Shown here piece by piece: positions 43,955 to 55,029 of a stretch of DNA of 56,290 nt (positions are counted from its first letter, which is position 1; each line of letters begins with the position of its first letter). The DNA is from Calidithermus roseus (GTDB taxonomy: Bacteria > Deinococcota > Deinococci > Deinococcales > Thermaceae): positions 1 to 56,290 of the forward strand of contig NZ_QWLA01000013.1 of NCBI RefSeq assembly GCF_003574095.1. Reading direction: 5' to 3'. The position numbers and the translations under genes are program-made. Under the pieces are notes generated by a model that saw only the letters and a list, made by a program, of their open reading frames with translations, did no database searches and was not told where the DNA came from.

Positions 43955-45389
43955 GCCAGATCACCCCGGCCTTCTCCAGCGGGTGTGGCCCGTGAGGGGT
44001 GAGGGCCGGGGCCTCGCTGTGGGGGAACATCTTGCCCCGGTTGGCGAGTTCGTCAGGGTCTACGGCCCGTCGGATGCGTCGCATGAGGGCTAGGTCGGCC
44101 TGGCTGAACATGGCGGGCATGTAGGCCTTTTTCTCCATGCCCACCCCGTGCTCGCCGGTGATGGAACCACCCAGGCTCACGCACAGCTTGAGGATTTCCC
44201 CAGCCAGCGCCTCGGCCTGCTCGAGCTGCCCCTTCACCTTGCCGTCATAAAGGATGAGGGGGTGGAGGTTGCCGTCGCCGGCGTGGAAGACGTTGGCGAC
44301 GCGCAGGCCGTACTGCTGGGAGAGGCGCTCGATCTCGAGCAGGGCCTGCCCCAGCTTCGAGCGCGGCACCACCCCGTCCTGCACCAGGTAGTCGGGGCTC
44401 AGGCGGCCCACCGCTGAGAAGGCGGCCTTGCGGCCCTTCCAGATCTTCGCGCGCTCGTCGGCGTCGCGGGCGACGCGCACCTCGTAAGCCCCGGAGGCGG
44501 CGATGACGTCCCCCAGGTGCCTCGCCTCGGCCTCGACCTCGGGGGCCTCGCCCTCTAGCTCCACGATCAACAGGGCCCGCGCGTCCATCGGATAGCCTGC
44601 CTTCACCGCGGCCTCGGCGGCCTCGATGGCCAGGTGATCCATGATCTCCATCGCGCCGGGCAGCAAGCCGCTGGCGACCACGGCGGCTACGGCATTTCCG
44701 GCTTTTTCGAGGCTGTCGTAGGCGGCCAGGACGGTGTGGTACTTCTCGGGCTTAGGCAGCAGGCGCAGGGTGACCTCCACCGCGATGCCCATCAGCCCCT
44801 CCGAGCCCACGAACAGCCCGAGCCAGTCGGGGCCCACGCCCTCGAGGCTCTGCGAGCCCAGCTCCACAATTTCGCCGGTGGGCAGCACCACCTTCGCGCC
44901 CAGCACGTGGTTGGAGGTCATGCCGTACTTCAGGCAGTGCGCCCCGCCGGAGTTGAAGGCCAGGTTGCCGCCGATGGTGCTCACGGGCTGGCTCGAGGGG
45001 TCGGGGGCATAGTAGAGCCCATAGGGCGCTGCCGCGTTGGAGACCTCGAGGTTGATGAAGCCGGGCTGCACCACCGCTACGCGCTCTGCGGGGTCGAGCC
45101 TGAGCAGCTTGTTCATACGGTTGAGCCCGATCACCAGGCCGCCCTCGACGGGCAGCGACCCGCCCGAAAGGCTGGTGCCGGACCCCCTGGCCACGTAGGG
45201 GACCTTGTGCCGTGCGCACCAGCCGATGGTCTGCACCACCTCGTCCGTGGTCTCGGGCAGCACCACCGCCAGGGGCCGAGCGCGAAAGGCGGTGAGGGCA
45301 TCGGACTCGTAGGGCACGAGCTGACCGGGCTGTACCAGCAGCCGCTCGGGCGGGTAGATGCGCCCCAACTCGCTCAAAGCAGGATTCAT
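43947..45389 (-). CDS. glcD: Glycolate oxidase catalytic subunit
   Basis: 480 residues from ATG 45389 (GGGAGGA upstream). FAD-binding domain with [17 protein letters not shown] and [19 protein letters not shown]-terminal substrate domain with [14 protein letters not shown] and [14 protein letters not shown]. It oxidises glycolate to glyoxylate. First gene of glcDEF, with a heptad array immediately upstream. D-lactate dehydrogenase is the main alternative, but glcE, glcF and the malate synthase next door favour glycolate. Confidence 0.93.
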   Translation of the reverse strand: MNPALSELGRIYPPERLLVQPGQLVPYESDALTAFRARPLAVVLPETTDEVVQTIGWCARHKVPYVARGSGTSLSGGSLPVEGGLVIGLNRMNKLLRLDPAERVAVVQPGFINLEVSNAAAPYGLYYAPDPSSQPVSTIGGNLAFNSGGAHCLKYGMTSNHVLGAKVVLPTGEIVELGSQSLEGVGPDWLGLFVGSEGLMGIAVEVTLRLLPKPEKYHTVLAAYDSLEKAGNAVAAVVASGLLPGAMEIMDHLAIEAAEAAVKAGYPMDARALLIVELEGEAPEVEAEARHLGDVIAASGAYEVRVARDADERAKIWKGRKAAFSAVGRLSPDYLVQDGVVPRSKLGQALLEIERLSQQYGLRVANVFHAGDGNLHPLILYDGKVKGQLEQAEALAGEILKLCVSLGGSITGEHGVGMEKKAYMPAMFSQADLALMRRIRRAVDPDELANRGKMFPHSEAPALTPHGPHPLEKAGVIWRE

Positions 45390-45403
45390 GGAGTCCTCCC
45401 GAA

Positions 45404-45466
45404 TGCAAGACGCGCGTGGTCTTCTGCTTAGCTTATCGCTTATGGCTGATAGTCGATAGCCATCAA
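45404..45466. repeat. Heptad array 8 (9 units)
   Basis: TGCAAGA through TGCTTAG, CTTATCG, CTTATGG, CTGATAG, TCGATAG, CCATCAA, in phase, starting 14 bp upstream of glcD and ending exactly where the Uma2 relic begins. Confidence 0.8.
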
Positions 45467-45702
45467 CTACTACCCCGACGTGATGGTGTTGTGCGATCCG
45501 ACTGAGAGCCAGGGCCACATCTTCCAGCGACCGTGTTTCATCGCCGAAGTGACCTCGCCCACTACCAAGGCCACCGACCGACGCGAAAAGCTTCAGGCTT
45601 ACCGCGGCATCGAAAGACTGCCCACCTACCTCATCGTAGACCTCGAGGCCCGCTGTGTAGATGCTTTCCAGCGAAGCTCCGAGGGATGGCAGGCCCAGCG
45701 CT
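45465..45702 (+). pseudogene. Fragment of a Uma2-family (DUF820) nuclease-like gene
   Basis: About 79 codons: [14 protein letters not shown], then [23 protein letters not shown] and LPTYLIVDL, the central PD-(D/E)XK core of Uma2 proteins (Asp in YPDV, Glu in AEV, Lys in EKL). A stop lies just upstream in the heptad array, so the N-terminal half is gone, and the C-terminus is lost where aceB ends (45703). A broken remnant of a roughly 190-residue family. Confidence 0.75.
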
Positions 45703-47277
<1,575 letters not shown>

Positions 47278-47317
47278 GGCTTTTCCTCCGGGGTGTGTGG
47301 CGTTTTGTGTCTTTAGT

Positions 47318-47352
47318 GGTCGGCCATCGTCTATCGAGCATCGACGGCTTCT
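47318..47352. repeat. Heptad array 9 (5 units)
   Basis: GGTCGGC, CATCGTC, TATCGAG, CATCGAC, GGCTTCT in phase. It lies inside the predicted aceB 5' untranslated leader. Confidence 0.7.
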
Positions 47353-47361
47353 ATGCCCATG

Positions 47362-47390
47362 AGCCTAGCTTCCCGGTCATTATTTGTCAA
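47362..47390 (-). promoter_or_regulatory. Promoter of aceB
   Basis: Minus strand: perfect -35 TTGACA (47390-47385), 17-bp spacer, -10 TAGGCT (47367-47362). A-T-rich sequence with TTTTGCACATATTGAAAA lies upstream, a possible IclR-type site. Confidence 0.75.
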
Positions 47391-47436
47391 CGAATGAATG
47401 GATTTTGCACATATTGAAAAACACCTGTGCCTCGAG

Positions 47437-47442
47437 TAAGCT
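47437..47442 (+). promoter_or_regulatory. -10 box of the IclR gene
   Basis: TAAGCT ends 6 nt before ATG 47449, no ribosome binding site. Confidence 0.45.
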
Positions 47443-47448
47443 CGGCCT

Positions 47449-48258
47449 ATGGCAAACAAGCGTCGTCCGGGGCGCACCCGCAGCACCGAGGTGGGGGAGG
47501 TGCGCACGCTCGAGCGCGGCCTGATGCTGCTCGAGGCCCTCTCCGAGGCCGAGACCCTCTCCCTCTCCGAACTCGCCCGGCGCACCGAGCTCTCGCCCAG
47601 CACTGCCTACCGCCTGCTGGAGACCTTGCGCAAGCGCGGTTTCGCTGACTGGGACGAGGACCGGGGGTTGTGGAAGGTGGGTTTGCGGGCCTATCAGGTG
47701 GGGTCGGCTTTCCTCACCAGGGGCGGGTTGGTGGATGCGGCCATGCCCGAGATGGAAAAGCTGGTGGACGAACTCAATGAAACCGTCAACCTGGCCGTGC
47801 TCGATGGCAACGAGGCAGTCTACATCGCCCAGGTCGAGGGGCGGCAGCTCATCCGCATGTTCACCCGTATCGGAGCCAGGGCCCCGCTGTACTGCACCGG
47901 GGTGGGTAAGGCCCTGCTGATGGGCCACAGTGAGGCCGAAACCCGGCGCATGCTCGGGGCAGGGCCGTTCAGGCCCTTCACCCGTAAGACCCTGACCACT
48001 CCAGAAGCTTTCCTGGACGCGATCCGGGAGGCTCAGAGGTGGGGTTTCGCGCTCGACAACGAGGAGCGTGAGGAGGGGGTGCGCTGTATCGCCGCGCCGG
48101 TGCGGGACAACCGGGGGAAGGTGGTGGCCTCAATGTCGCTCTCGGCCCCCGCCAGCCGCGTGCCCGATGAGCGTGTTCAGAGCCTGGGGGAGCGGATCAG
48201 GCGGGCCGCCGACGCGGTTTCGGCCCGGCTGGGCTGGAAGGTTCAGGGCTCGGGGTGA
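47449..48258 (+). CDS. IclR-family transcriptional regulator
   Basis: 269 residues. Winged helix (about 18-80; LSLSELARRTELSPSTAYRLLETLRKRGF) and C-terminal effector domain with VGKALLMGHSE, GFALDNEEREEGVRCIAAPV and SMSLSAPASRV, all typical of IclR. Divergent from aceB, so it probably regulates malate synthase and perhaps glcDEF in response to glyoxylate or a related acid. Leaderless start (TAAGCT 6 nt before ATG). A short GGTGCG/CGCACC hairpin at 48281-48296 follows but has no T-tract. Confidence 0.92.
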   Translation: MANKRRPGRTRSTEVGEVRTLERGLMLLEALSEAETLSLSELARRTELSPSTAYRLLETLRKRGFADWDEDRGLWKVGLRAYQVGSAFLTRGGLVDAAMPEMEKLVDELNETVNLAVLDGNEAVYIAQVEGRQLIRMFTRIGARAPLYCTGVGKALLMGHSEAETRRMLGAGPFRPFTRKTLTTPEAFLDAIREAQRWGFALDNEEREEGVRCIAAPVRDNRGKVVASMSLSAPASRVPDERVQSLGERIRRAADAVSARLGWKVQGSG

Positions 48259-48296
48259 GCGGAAGGTTTTACACAGCTGCGGTGCGCTCTCGCACC

Positions 48297-50843
48297 TCAG
48301 CGCGACCCCGGCCCCCCCGGACGAAGGGGTGAGGCGAGCGAACTCGAGCCGAGCAACCTGCTCGAGTCGGAAAGCACCAGAGCGAAGCCAAAGCCGCTCT
48401 GGTTGTAATAATTCACCTCCACCCCGACGCCCAGCCCCGCGAAGTAGCTGAGGACGAAGTCGCCCAGCACCTGCACGCCGCCGCCATACTCCACACCCGC
48501 GCCCACCCCCCTCGCTGCGGCGAAGGGTACTAAGGAGAGGCGCTCGAGGGCGTAGATGCCGTCCCCCATCCGCCGCTCCAGCCGCGTGGGGTAGTGCGCC
48601 GACAGGCGGGCTTCGCTGAGGATGGGGGCGCTCCAGTCGTACTGAGCGCCGCTCACCCGCAGCGCCAGGCTCTGCTCGAGCAGCTCCCCTGCCAGCGTGA
48701 AGCCACCCTCCCAGCCGAAGAGCCTCGAGACCGCTCCCTCCAGGCTCCAGCCCTGCTCGAGGTAGCCGAAGGGGTCGAAGGCCAGGTTGCCCAGGCCGAG
48801 ACTGGCCCCCGCGTCCCATCCCAGGTTGCTGTAGTAAGCCCCGAAGGGTTGCAAGCGATACTCGGCTGGGCCGAGGCCGGGGAGTTCGCCGCTGCTGCGG
48901 TAGAGAGGGCTCAGCCCCACCGCCCAGGCGCTGGGCGCATAGCTTCCGGCGAGCACCAGCCCCCCTTCGAAGGTGGGAGTAAAACTGTACACGGCCTCGG
49001 CCAGCAATCCCCCGCTTTCCGCAATGCCCAGGCCGATCCGGTAGTTGTGGATGCTGGCTACGTCGCTGCCGTAGAGGGTAGCTCCCAGACCATAGGCCCC
49101 TGGGCCTATGGGAAGCCAGTACAGGGGCAGCAGGTTGGGGGAGTAAGGCTCGACGGGGTAGGATTGGCCACCCTCCAGTGCGAGGGCTTCAGGGCTCGAG
49201 GGCTGGAGAGCGCCTACTTCCAACCCCTCCGGCAGCTTCTCCAGCCGCTTGATCTCCAGGCCCTTCCCGCCGTAGCTGGCGAAGACCACCCCCTGCGACG
49301 AGTAACTCACGTTGAACACGCCCCCAGGCTCGGCGGTGAGCTGGTAGAGCCGACCGTCCTGCACCCGGTAAAGCTGCGAGCTTCCCCGGCGATCGGAGGC
49401 GAAGACCAGCTGGCCCAGGGGGTTCCAGTTTGGCCACCAATCCTGGAAGAAGTCGGAGGTGACGAACTCGAGCCTCCCTTCCCGCAGCAGCGCGATATCC
49501 AAAAAACCACCCGGACGCCACACTGAGATGGCGATGGAGCCGCCAGGGCCGGGAGCGGGGTGGAAGAGCTGCCACTCTTGGGGCGGGGTGTAGACTTCTT
49601 CATCCTGGCCCGAACACCAGCGCCGCAGGACTGAACCTTCGAAACCGCGGCGCACGTAGAGGATGCAATCGCCCTCGGCCACGGCATCGCTGGCGCGGGC
49701 CCCGCGGGTCAGGCGGACTTCCTGGCCGCTGGGCTCGAGGCGAAACAGCTCGCCGTAGCTGGTGCCACCCTGCTGAACAACGCGGGAGTAGACCAGGTTG
49801 CCTTCCTTGTCCCAGGAGAGCCGGTCGGGACGGCCCGGCAGGCGAACGAAGGCCGGGAAGGGGGTGACCGCCTGGCGCCGATCGGCCCAGCCCACCCGCA
49901 CCGAAGAGCCCTGCCACCAGGCCAGCAGCCCGTCGGAGCGCCAGGCCGGGCTACTTCCCGCACTCAGGCGCTCGGCCTGGGGTAGCCCCGTTTTCCGCAG
50001 AGCCTCGGCCTCGGCCTTCGCCCGCACCACCTCCCGCTCCTTCCACTCCTCCCACAGCGGCTCGAGGCGCCTGCCCAGGGCGATCTGCCAGGCTTCGGAG
50101 AAGTCGAAGCCGGTGTCGTTGTAAGTCCGGATGACCTCGCGCAGCCCTTCCTCACCGTATTTGTCCACCAGATAGGCTACGAACCCCCCTCCGAAGCTGT
50201 AGCGGGTATTGCCGCCGGGATAACGCTCCAGCGGCCCAATGCCCGCGTCGGAGAGTGTGGGCCATTCCCCTTCACGGGCGATCTGGGCCCGCAGGGTGCG
50301 GGTGGTGCTATCCGCGACCCGCCCTCCGCTGGTGAGGGTGGACTCGAGGTAGACCGCGTAGCCCTCGATGAACCAGGCCGGGGGAATGCGGGCGGTGTTG
50401 CTGCCCGGATAGCGGCCCAGGAACTGCGAGAGGGGGTCGTCGGCGTGGGTGGTGAGGTGGGCGATGTGGGCGTACTCGTGGACCAGCAGCACCTGGAGCA
50501 CGTCCTGCCACTGCACTCCGATCAGCCCCGGTTGGGGGAAGGTGGCGTAGATGCGGATGATGGGATAGGGAAAAACGCTGGCGAAGCCGTTGAACTTGTC
50601 GGTCTCGTCACCCACGAGGATGTAAGTGTGGGGTGGCTGGTTGCCCACGATGCCGGCTACCGCCCCTCGCACCGCCTCGGCGGTGGTCGCGACCCGCCGG
50701 GCATAGCCCTCCAGGCGCGGCGGATGGATCACCGTGAAGTGGGGCGTCACCACCTGCTGCAGCGGCACTTCCCCGATGAGCTGGGCTCGAGCCGAACCCA
50801 GCGCCACCAGTACGAGCAGCCCCCAAACGAGTCTGCGGAACAT
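48297..50843 (-). CDS. Exported peptidase-MA / beta-propeller / beta-barrel protein
   Basis: 848 residues. Signal peptide ending GSARAQ; a gluzincin peptidase domain with HEYAHIAHL (HExxH, residues 122-126) and the downstream metal ligand Glu160 in WFIEGYAVYLES; then a TolB/WD40-like propeller with repeated blades (about 290-560); then a C-terminal region of alternating aromatic/Gly strands (about 580-848) like an outer-membrane beta-barrel. An envelope zinc peptidase tethered to the outer membrane is the likely form. TAAAGT ends 6 nt before the ATG. Substrate unknown. Confidence 0.8.
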   Translation of the reverse strand: MFRRLVWGLLVLVALGSARAQLIGEVPLQQVVTPHFTVIHPPRLEGYARRVATTAEAVRGAVAGIVGNQPPHTYILVGDETDKFNGFASVFPYPIIRIYATFPQPGLIGVQWQDVLQVLLVHEYAHIAHLTTHADDPLSQFLGRYPGSNTARIPPAWFIEGYAVYLESTLTSGGRVADSTTRTLRAQIAREGEWPTLSDAGIGPLERYPGGNTRYSFGGGFVAYLVDKYGEEGLREVIRTYNDTGFDFSEAWQIALGRRLEPLWEEWKEREVVRAKAEAEALRKTGLPQAERLSAGSSPAWRSDGLLAWWQGSSVRVGWADRRQAVTPFPAFVRLPGRPDRLSWDKEGNLVYSRVVQQGGTSYGELFRLEPSGQEVRLTRGARASDAVAEGDCILYVRRGFEGSVLRRWCSGQDEEVYTPPQEWQLFHPAPGPGGSIAISVWRPGGFLDIALLREGRLEFVTSDFFQDWWPNWNPLGQLVFASDRRGSSQLYRVQDGRLYQLTAEPGGVFNVSYSSQGVVFASYGGKGLEIKRLEKLPEGLEVGALQPSSPEALALEGGQSYPVEPYSPNLLPLYWLPIGPGAYGLGATLYGSDVASIHNYRIGLGIAESGGLLAEAVYSFTPTFEGGLVLAGSYAPSAWAVGLSPLYRSSGELPGLGPAEYRLQPFGAYYSNLGWDAGASLGLGNLAFDPFGYLEQGWSLEGAVSRLFGWEGGFTLAGELLEQSLALRVSGAQYDWSAPILSEARLSAHYPTRLERRMGDGIYALERLSLVPFAAARGVGAGVEYGGGVQVLGDFVLSYFAGLGVGVEVNYYNQSGFGFALVLSDSSRLLGSSSLASPLRPGGPGSR

Positions 50844-50849
50844 GGGTAC

Positions 50850-50855
50850 ACTTTA
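50850..50855 (-). promoter_or_regulatory. -10 box of the peptidase/barrel gene
   Basis: TAAAGT on the minus strand, 6 nt before ATG 50843; leaderless layout. Confidence 0.45.
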
Positions 50856-50885
50856 CCGGCCTGGGGGCTGGGTTTGATGACGCTG

Positions 50886-50934
50886 GCGTACGACATAGGA
50901 CGTACGGCGTACGCCAAACGCCAAACGTAGGACG
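50886..50934. repeat. Heptad array 10 (7 units)
   Basis: GCGTACG, ACATAGG, ACGTACG, GCGTACG, CCAAACG, CCAAACG, TAGGACG in phase, upstream of the peptidase gene. Confidence 0.8.
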
Positions 50935-50976
50935 TTAGATGGAAGGAGATCCGAAAAGCGGGGTGTCCAAAAGAAC

Positions 50977-51002
50977 ACAGGCCCTGCCAACGCGGGGCCT
51001 GT
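50977..51002 (-). terminator. Terminator of speH
   Basis: 8-bp stem ACAGGCCC / GGGCCTGT with a 10-nt loop; on the minus strand it is followed by GTTCTTTTGG. Confidence 0.7.
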
Positions 51003-51021
51003 TTAGCTATCGACGTCTTGC

Positions 51022-51462
51022 TCAGCCTACTCGAGCTTCCAGGTACTCACGCTCGCCCAGCACGATCTGGCGGGCAAGGTCGGGGTCTTTGGGGAATTCC
51101 TTGCCCCGGTTGATCAGGTAAGTTTCGTAGCGCCCGATCTCGAACTTCTCCACCACGCTCGAGAGTGCTTTGGAGAGGTCGAACTCCTTGCAGGAGAAGA
51201 TGTCCACGCTGACGAAGCGCTTCTCGGGGAAGGTGTGGATGGCGATGTGGCTCTCGGCGATGAGCACCACGCCGGTTACCCCGGTCGACTGCCCGTTGTG
51301 CCCCTCGTAGCGATACACGAAGGGAGGCAGCACCTTGGTCATCTCCATCTCGGTAGGAAGCTCGTCCAGTACGCGCCGGACGAGCTCAAAGTCAGCCAGT
51401 TTTTCCGCGTTGGCGTTGTAGCCGTCGATCATCAGGTGCGGGCCAAACCCAAAGAGTTCCAA
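51022..51462 (-). CDS. speH: S-adenosylmethionine decarboxylase proenzyme
   Basis: 146 residues from TTG 51462, which has AAGGAG 8-9 nt upstream; the next in-frame ATG (51432) would cut into the domain. The self-cleavage site is Glu70-Ser71 in ESHIAIHTFPEK, with His76 and Cys91 the usual catalytic residues of the bacterial/archaeal class. Cleavage makes the pyruvoyl cofactor; the product, decarboxylated SAM, feeds polyamine synthesis, important in thermophiles. It has a leader of about 84 nt with paired elements and a consensus promoter. No aminopropyltransferase gene is adjacent. Confidence 0.95.
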   Translation of the reverse strand: MELFGFGPHLMIDGYNANAEKLADFELVRRVLDELPTEMEMTKVLPPFVYRYEGHNGQSTGVTGVVLIAESHIAIHTFPEKRFVSVDIFSCKEFDLSKALSSVVEKFEIGRYETYLINRGKEFPKDPDLARQIVLGEREYLEARVG

Positions 51463-51480
51463 CCTTAGTCTCCTTAAGCG

Positions 51481-51537
51481 GCCTACGGGTGTCTCCCGGC
51501 AGGCTTTCTCACCCCGTTGAGCGGCGTAGGAACGCCG
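51481..51537 (-). promoter_or_regulatory. Structured 5' leader of speH
   Basis: Hairpin 1: CGGCGT/ACGCCG with a 4-nt loop (51522-51537). Hairpin 2: GCCT..CGGG / CCCG..AGGC (51481-51504), ending 5 nt from the AGGAG site. An alternative pairing GGGTG (51487-51491) with CACCC (51510-51514) excludes hairpin 2. It matches no riboswitch class that I recognise. Confidence 0.5.
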
Positions 51538-51552
51538 TTCTAACAGCCAACC

Positions 51553-51582
51553 ATTATGCGGCTGGGGGGGGTGGGGTGTCAA
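51553..51582 (-). promoter_or_regulatory. Promoter of speH
   Basis: Minus strand: perfect -35 TTGACA (51582-51577), 18-bp spacer, -10 CATAAT (51558-51553). Predicted start near 51546. Confidence 0.75.
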
Positions 51583-51598
51583 GAAATTCGGCAGGGGC

Positions 51599-51619
51599 TT
51601 TGGGCCATCGGCCATCGAC
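51599..51619. repeat. Heptad array 11 (3 units)
   Basis: TTTGGGC, CATCGGC, CATCGAC, about 60 bp before the sdhA relic. Short, so weaker than the others. Confidence 0.5.
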
Positions 51620-51680
51620 TGTTGCTATATTGGAGACAAGTCACAGCGAACGGGGGTGCTTCTGGTGAACCAACCCTTGA

Positions 51681-51839
51681 CGCGGCGGGCACACCTGCCT
51701 GGATTACCCCGACTCCGACTTCGCCCGACTCGACCTGGTGGTGCGTCGTAAGGACGGGGCGTTGGTGGTAGAAACCGAGGTGCTGCTGCAGATGCCCGAC
51801 GAACTACGCGAACTCGGTAGCAAAGGAGCGGTGGGGTGA
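51681..51839 (+). pseudogene. Relic: C-terminus of a second succinate dehydrogenase/fumarate reductase flavoprotein
   Basis: 52 codons directly after an in-frame TGA: RGGHTCLDYPDSDFARLDLV then VRRKDG and QMPDELREL. This matches the C-terminal end of the actinobacterial-type SdhA/FrdA (ESRGGHTR.DYP...VVRR...MPDEL), not the intact SdhA encoded at 53297, which ends quite differently. The rest of the gene is missing. Its stop overlaps the start of the sdhB relic as GTGA, the usual operon junction. Confidence 0.65.
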
Positions 51840-51971
51840 ACACGCTAGCCTTCAGGATCTTTCGCGGGGATGTACAAGGGGCACCCTCCAGGAATACAGC
51901 CTCGAGGCACAGGAATAGGCCCCGATCTGGCCTGTTGCTGGAACCTCGAGGCCGGCCTCGGATCCGTAAGT
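51836..51971 (+). pseudogene. Relic: frameshifted iron-sulfur subunit of the same extinct operon
   Basis: Three pieces in three frames: VNTLAFRIFRGDVQG (51836-51880), GTLQEYSLEAQE (51880-51915) and GPDLACCWNLEAGLGSVS (51918-51971). Together they follow the SdhB/FrdB pattern FRIFRGD..GG..QEY...PDLA.RWNCKAGKCGSCS, with about 20 residues lost and all three [2Fe-2S] cysteines replaced by Leu, Leu and Val. Two frameshifts and the lost ligands mark it as dead. Confidence 0.65.
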
Positions 51972-51991
51972 CCTAACGACAGGAGGTAAGC

Positions 51992-52264
51992 ATGCACACC
52001 CTGCATCTGACGCGGCATTCGGCTCCCAGCGAGGTTCCCCCCCAGGTTTACGCCGAGGTCCTGCGCTGGATGCTGGAGCGCGACGTCAAAAACATCGTGC
52101 TCGACGCTAATAGCCAGGGCTATGGGATCCTCATCGACCCCGAACCCGACTCCATCCCCGTGGGCCTGGTGAGCAGGGCCGAGCTCGAGGACGCCCGGAC
52201 CCTGGTAGAGCACCTGGAGGTGGCCTGGAGGGTCTATCTCGAGGGCGGCAACTGCACGGATTAG
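51992..52264 (+). CDS. Hypothetical protein
   Basis: 90 residues, soluble and acidic, with no family recognised. AGGAGG stands 6 nt before the ATG, a strong ribosome binding site. The sequence has an alpha/beta look (LHLTRH..., VLRWMLERDVKNIVLDANSQGYGILI, then a helical C-terminus with GGNC). It lies between the dead sdhAB relic and the intact sdh operon, and the ribosome binding site comes right after the relic. Confidence 0.7.
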   Translation: MHTLHLTRHSAPSEVPPQVYAEVLRWMLERDVKNIVLDANSQGYGILIDPEPDSIPVGLVSRAELEDARTLVEHLEVAWRVYLEGGNCTD

Positions 52265-52290
52265 ACTCCTTGCAAAATTCGCCGAAGTGC

Positions 52291-52374
52291 GCCAAACGCA
52301 AAACGCTGAAGACCCAAAACCACGACCCCGTGGTGTTTGGCGTCTTGCGTTTGACGTAGAACGTATGACCTAAC
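52291..52374. repeat. Heptad array 12 (12 units)
   Basis: GCCAAAC, GCAAAAC, GCTGAAG..., turning at ACCACGA/CCCCGTG into the complementary sense GTGTTTG, GCGTCTT, GCGTTTG. Twelve units in phase upstream of sdhC. Confidence 0.85.
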
Positions 52375-52392
52375 GACCCCGGCTTTCCCATG

Positions 52393-52404
52393 GTGTACGT
52401 ACAC
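52393..52404. promoter_or_regulatory. Palindromic operator candidate upstream of sdhCDAB
   Basis: GTGTACGTACAC, perfect 12-bp dyad, same GTGTA-NN-TACAC core as at 3712-3727 before sucA. About 36 bp upstream of the sdhC -35 region. Confidence 0.5.
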
Positions 52405-52440
52405 GCCCGGTCGCGTCCTGGCCGAGTGTGCTAATAGTAC

Positions 52441-52470
52441 TTAGGCTTCACGCGCCGACAGTGCTATGAT
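52441..52470 (+). promoter_or_regulatory. Promoter of sdhCDAB
   Basis: TTAGGC (52441-52446), 18-bp spacer, extended -10 TGC-TATGAT (52465-52470). The -35 is weak, the -10 strong. Confidence 0.55.
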
Positions 52471-52487
52471 TGGCCGCTGGAGGACTT

Positions 52488-52853
52488 ATGTATCGCGGCA
52501 GAGAAGGTCAGTGGGCTTTTTTTCTGCACCGGCTTTCAGGGATAGCGATCCTGCTCTATCTCCTGATCCACGTGCTCAATATTTCGGCTGCGATGTGGGG
52601 GCCGGAGGTATCGGAAAGGCTGTTCGCCATCGAACACACCCCCATTTTCCGCATAGGGCTGGTGGGGGTGATCGCGGCGGTGCTTTACCACGCGCTCAAC
52701 GGGCTGCGGGTGATCCTGATGGATTTCACCGCCTGGGGCGTGAGGCTCCAGCGGGAGCTGTGGTACGGGGTTTGGCTGCTGTTCGCGCTGTTTTTCGTCC
52801 CGGCGCTCATCAAGATCGTGCCGGAGATCCTGCGTACGATGGGGGTGATCTAG
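52488..52853 (+). CDS. sdhC: Succinate dehydrogenase cytochrome b subunit
   Basis: 121 residues from ATG 52488, preceded by GGAGG. Three membrane segments; HRLSGIAILLYLLIHVLN in the first and YHALNGLRVILMDF in the second carry the family His residues for haem and quinone binding. First gene of sdhCDAB; sdhD follows after 3 bp. Confidence 0.93.
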   Translation: MYRGREGQWAFFLHRLSGIAILLYLLIHVLNISAAMWGPEVSERLFAIEHTPIFRIGLVGVIAAVLYHALNGLRVILMDFTAWGVRLQRELWYGVWLLFALFFVPALIKIVPEILRTMGVI

Positions 52854-52856
52854 GAA

Positions 52857-53294
52857 ATGGCGATCCGTGCGCGCCGTTACTCACAGGCCAGGGCTCAGGC
52901 GGGGACCAACCTCGAGCTAGCCTGGTGGGTCTTCATGCGGGTGTCGGGCCTGGTGCTGGTGTTCTTGGTGCTGGGTCACCTCTACATGGCCAACATCCTC
53001 ATCAACGCCGGTGATGTTGACTACAACTACATCGCCAGGCGCCTGTCCAACACCACCTGGAAGATCTACGACTGGGTCATGCTCTCGCTATCGCTCCTGC
53101 ACGGCATGAATGGCCTTCGCTATGTGCTGGACGACTGGGTTCGCGATGCCAGAGCCCGCTTCTGGACCAAGATTGTGACATATTCCCTGGCGGTGCTGGT
53201 GTTCTTCGTGGGCAGCATGTCGCTTTTGAACCACGACTTCTCCAAGGGGCTCAGCGAGAACACCCGGCTCGAGCACAGCGAGGGTACGAGGTAG
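52857..53294 (+). CDS. sdhD: Succinate dehydrogenase membrane anchor subunit
   Basis: 145 residues with three membrane segments ([54 protein letters not shown]). HLYM and [10 protein letters not shown] resemble the anchor's His-containing helices. The start is 3 bp after sdhC; sdhA begins 2 bp after its stop. With SdhC it anchors SdhAB and forms the quinone site. Confidence 0.92.
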   Translation: MAIRARRYSQARAQAGTNLELAWWVFMRVSGLVLVFLVLGHLYMANILINAGDVDYNYIARRLSNTTWKIYDWVMLSLSLLHGMNGLRYVLDDWVRDARARFWTKIVTYSLAVLVFFVGSMSLLNHDFSKGLSENTRLEHSEGTR

Positions 53295-53296
53295 CC

Positions 53297-55027
<1,731 letters not shown>

Positions 55028-55029
55028 GG

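Noticed and set aside
48281-48296. GGTGCG/CGCACC hairpin as terminator between the IclR and peptidase genes
   Set aside because: Six-base stem and no T-tract on either strand.
51556-51771. 71-codon plus-strand frame before the sdhA relic
   Set aside because: Runs out of the speH promoter, mixes frames with the relic and shows no domain; the relic reading in another frame is convincing.
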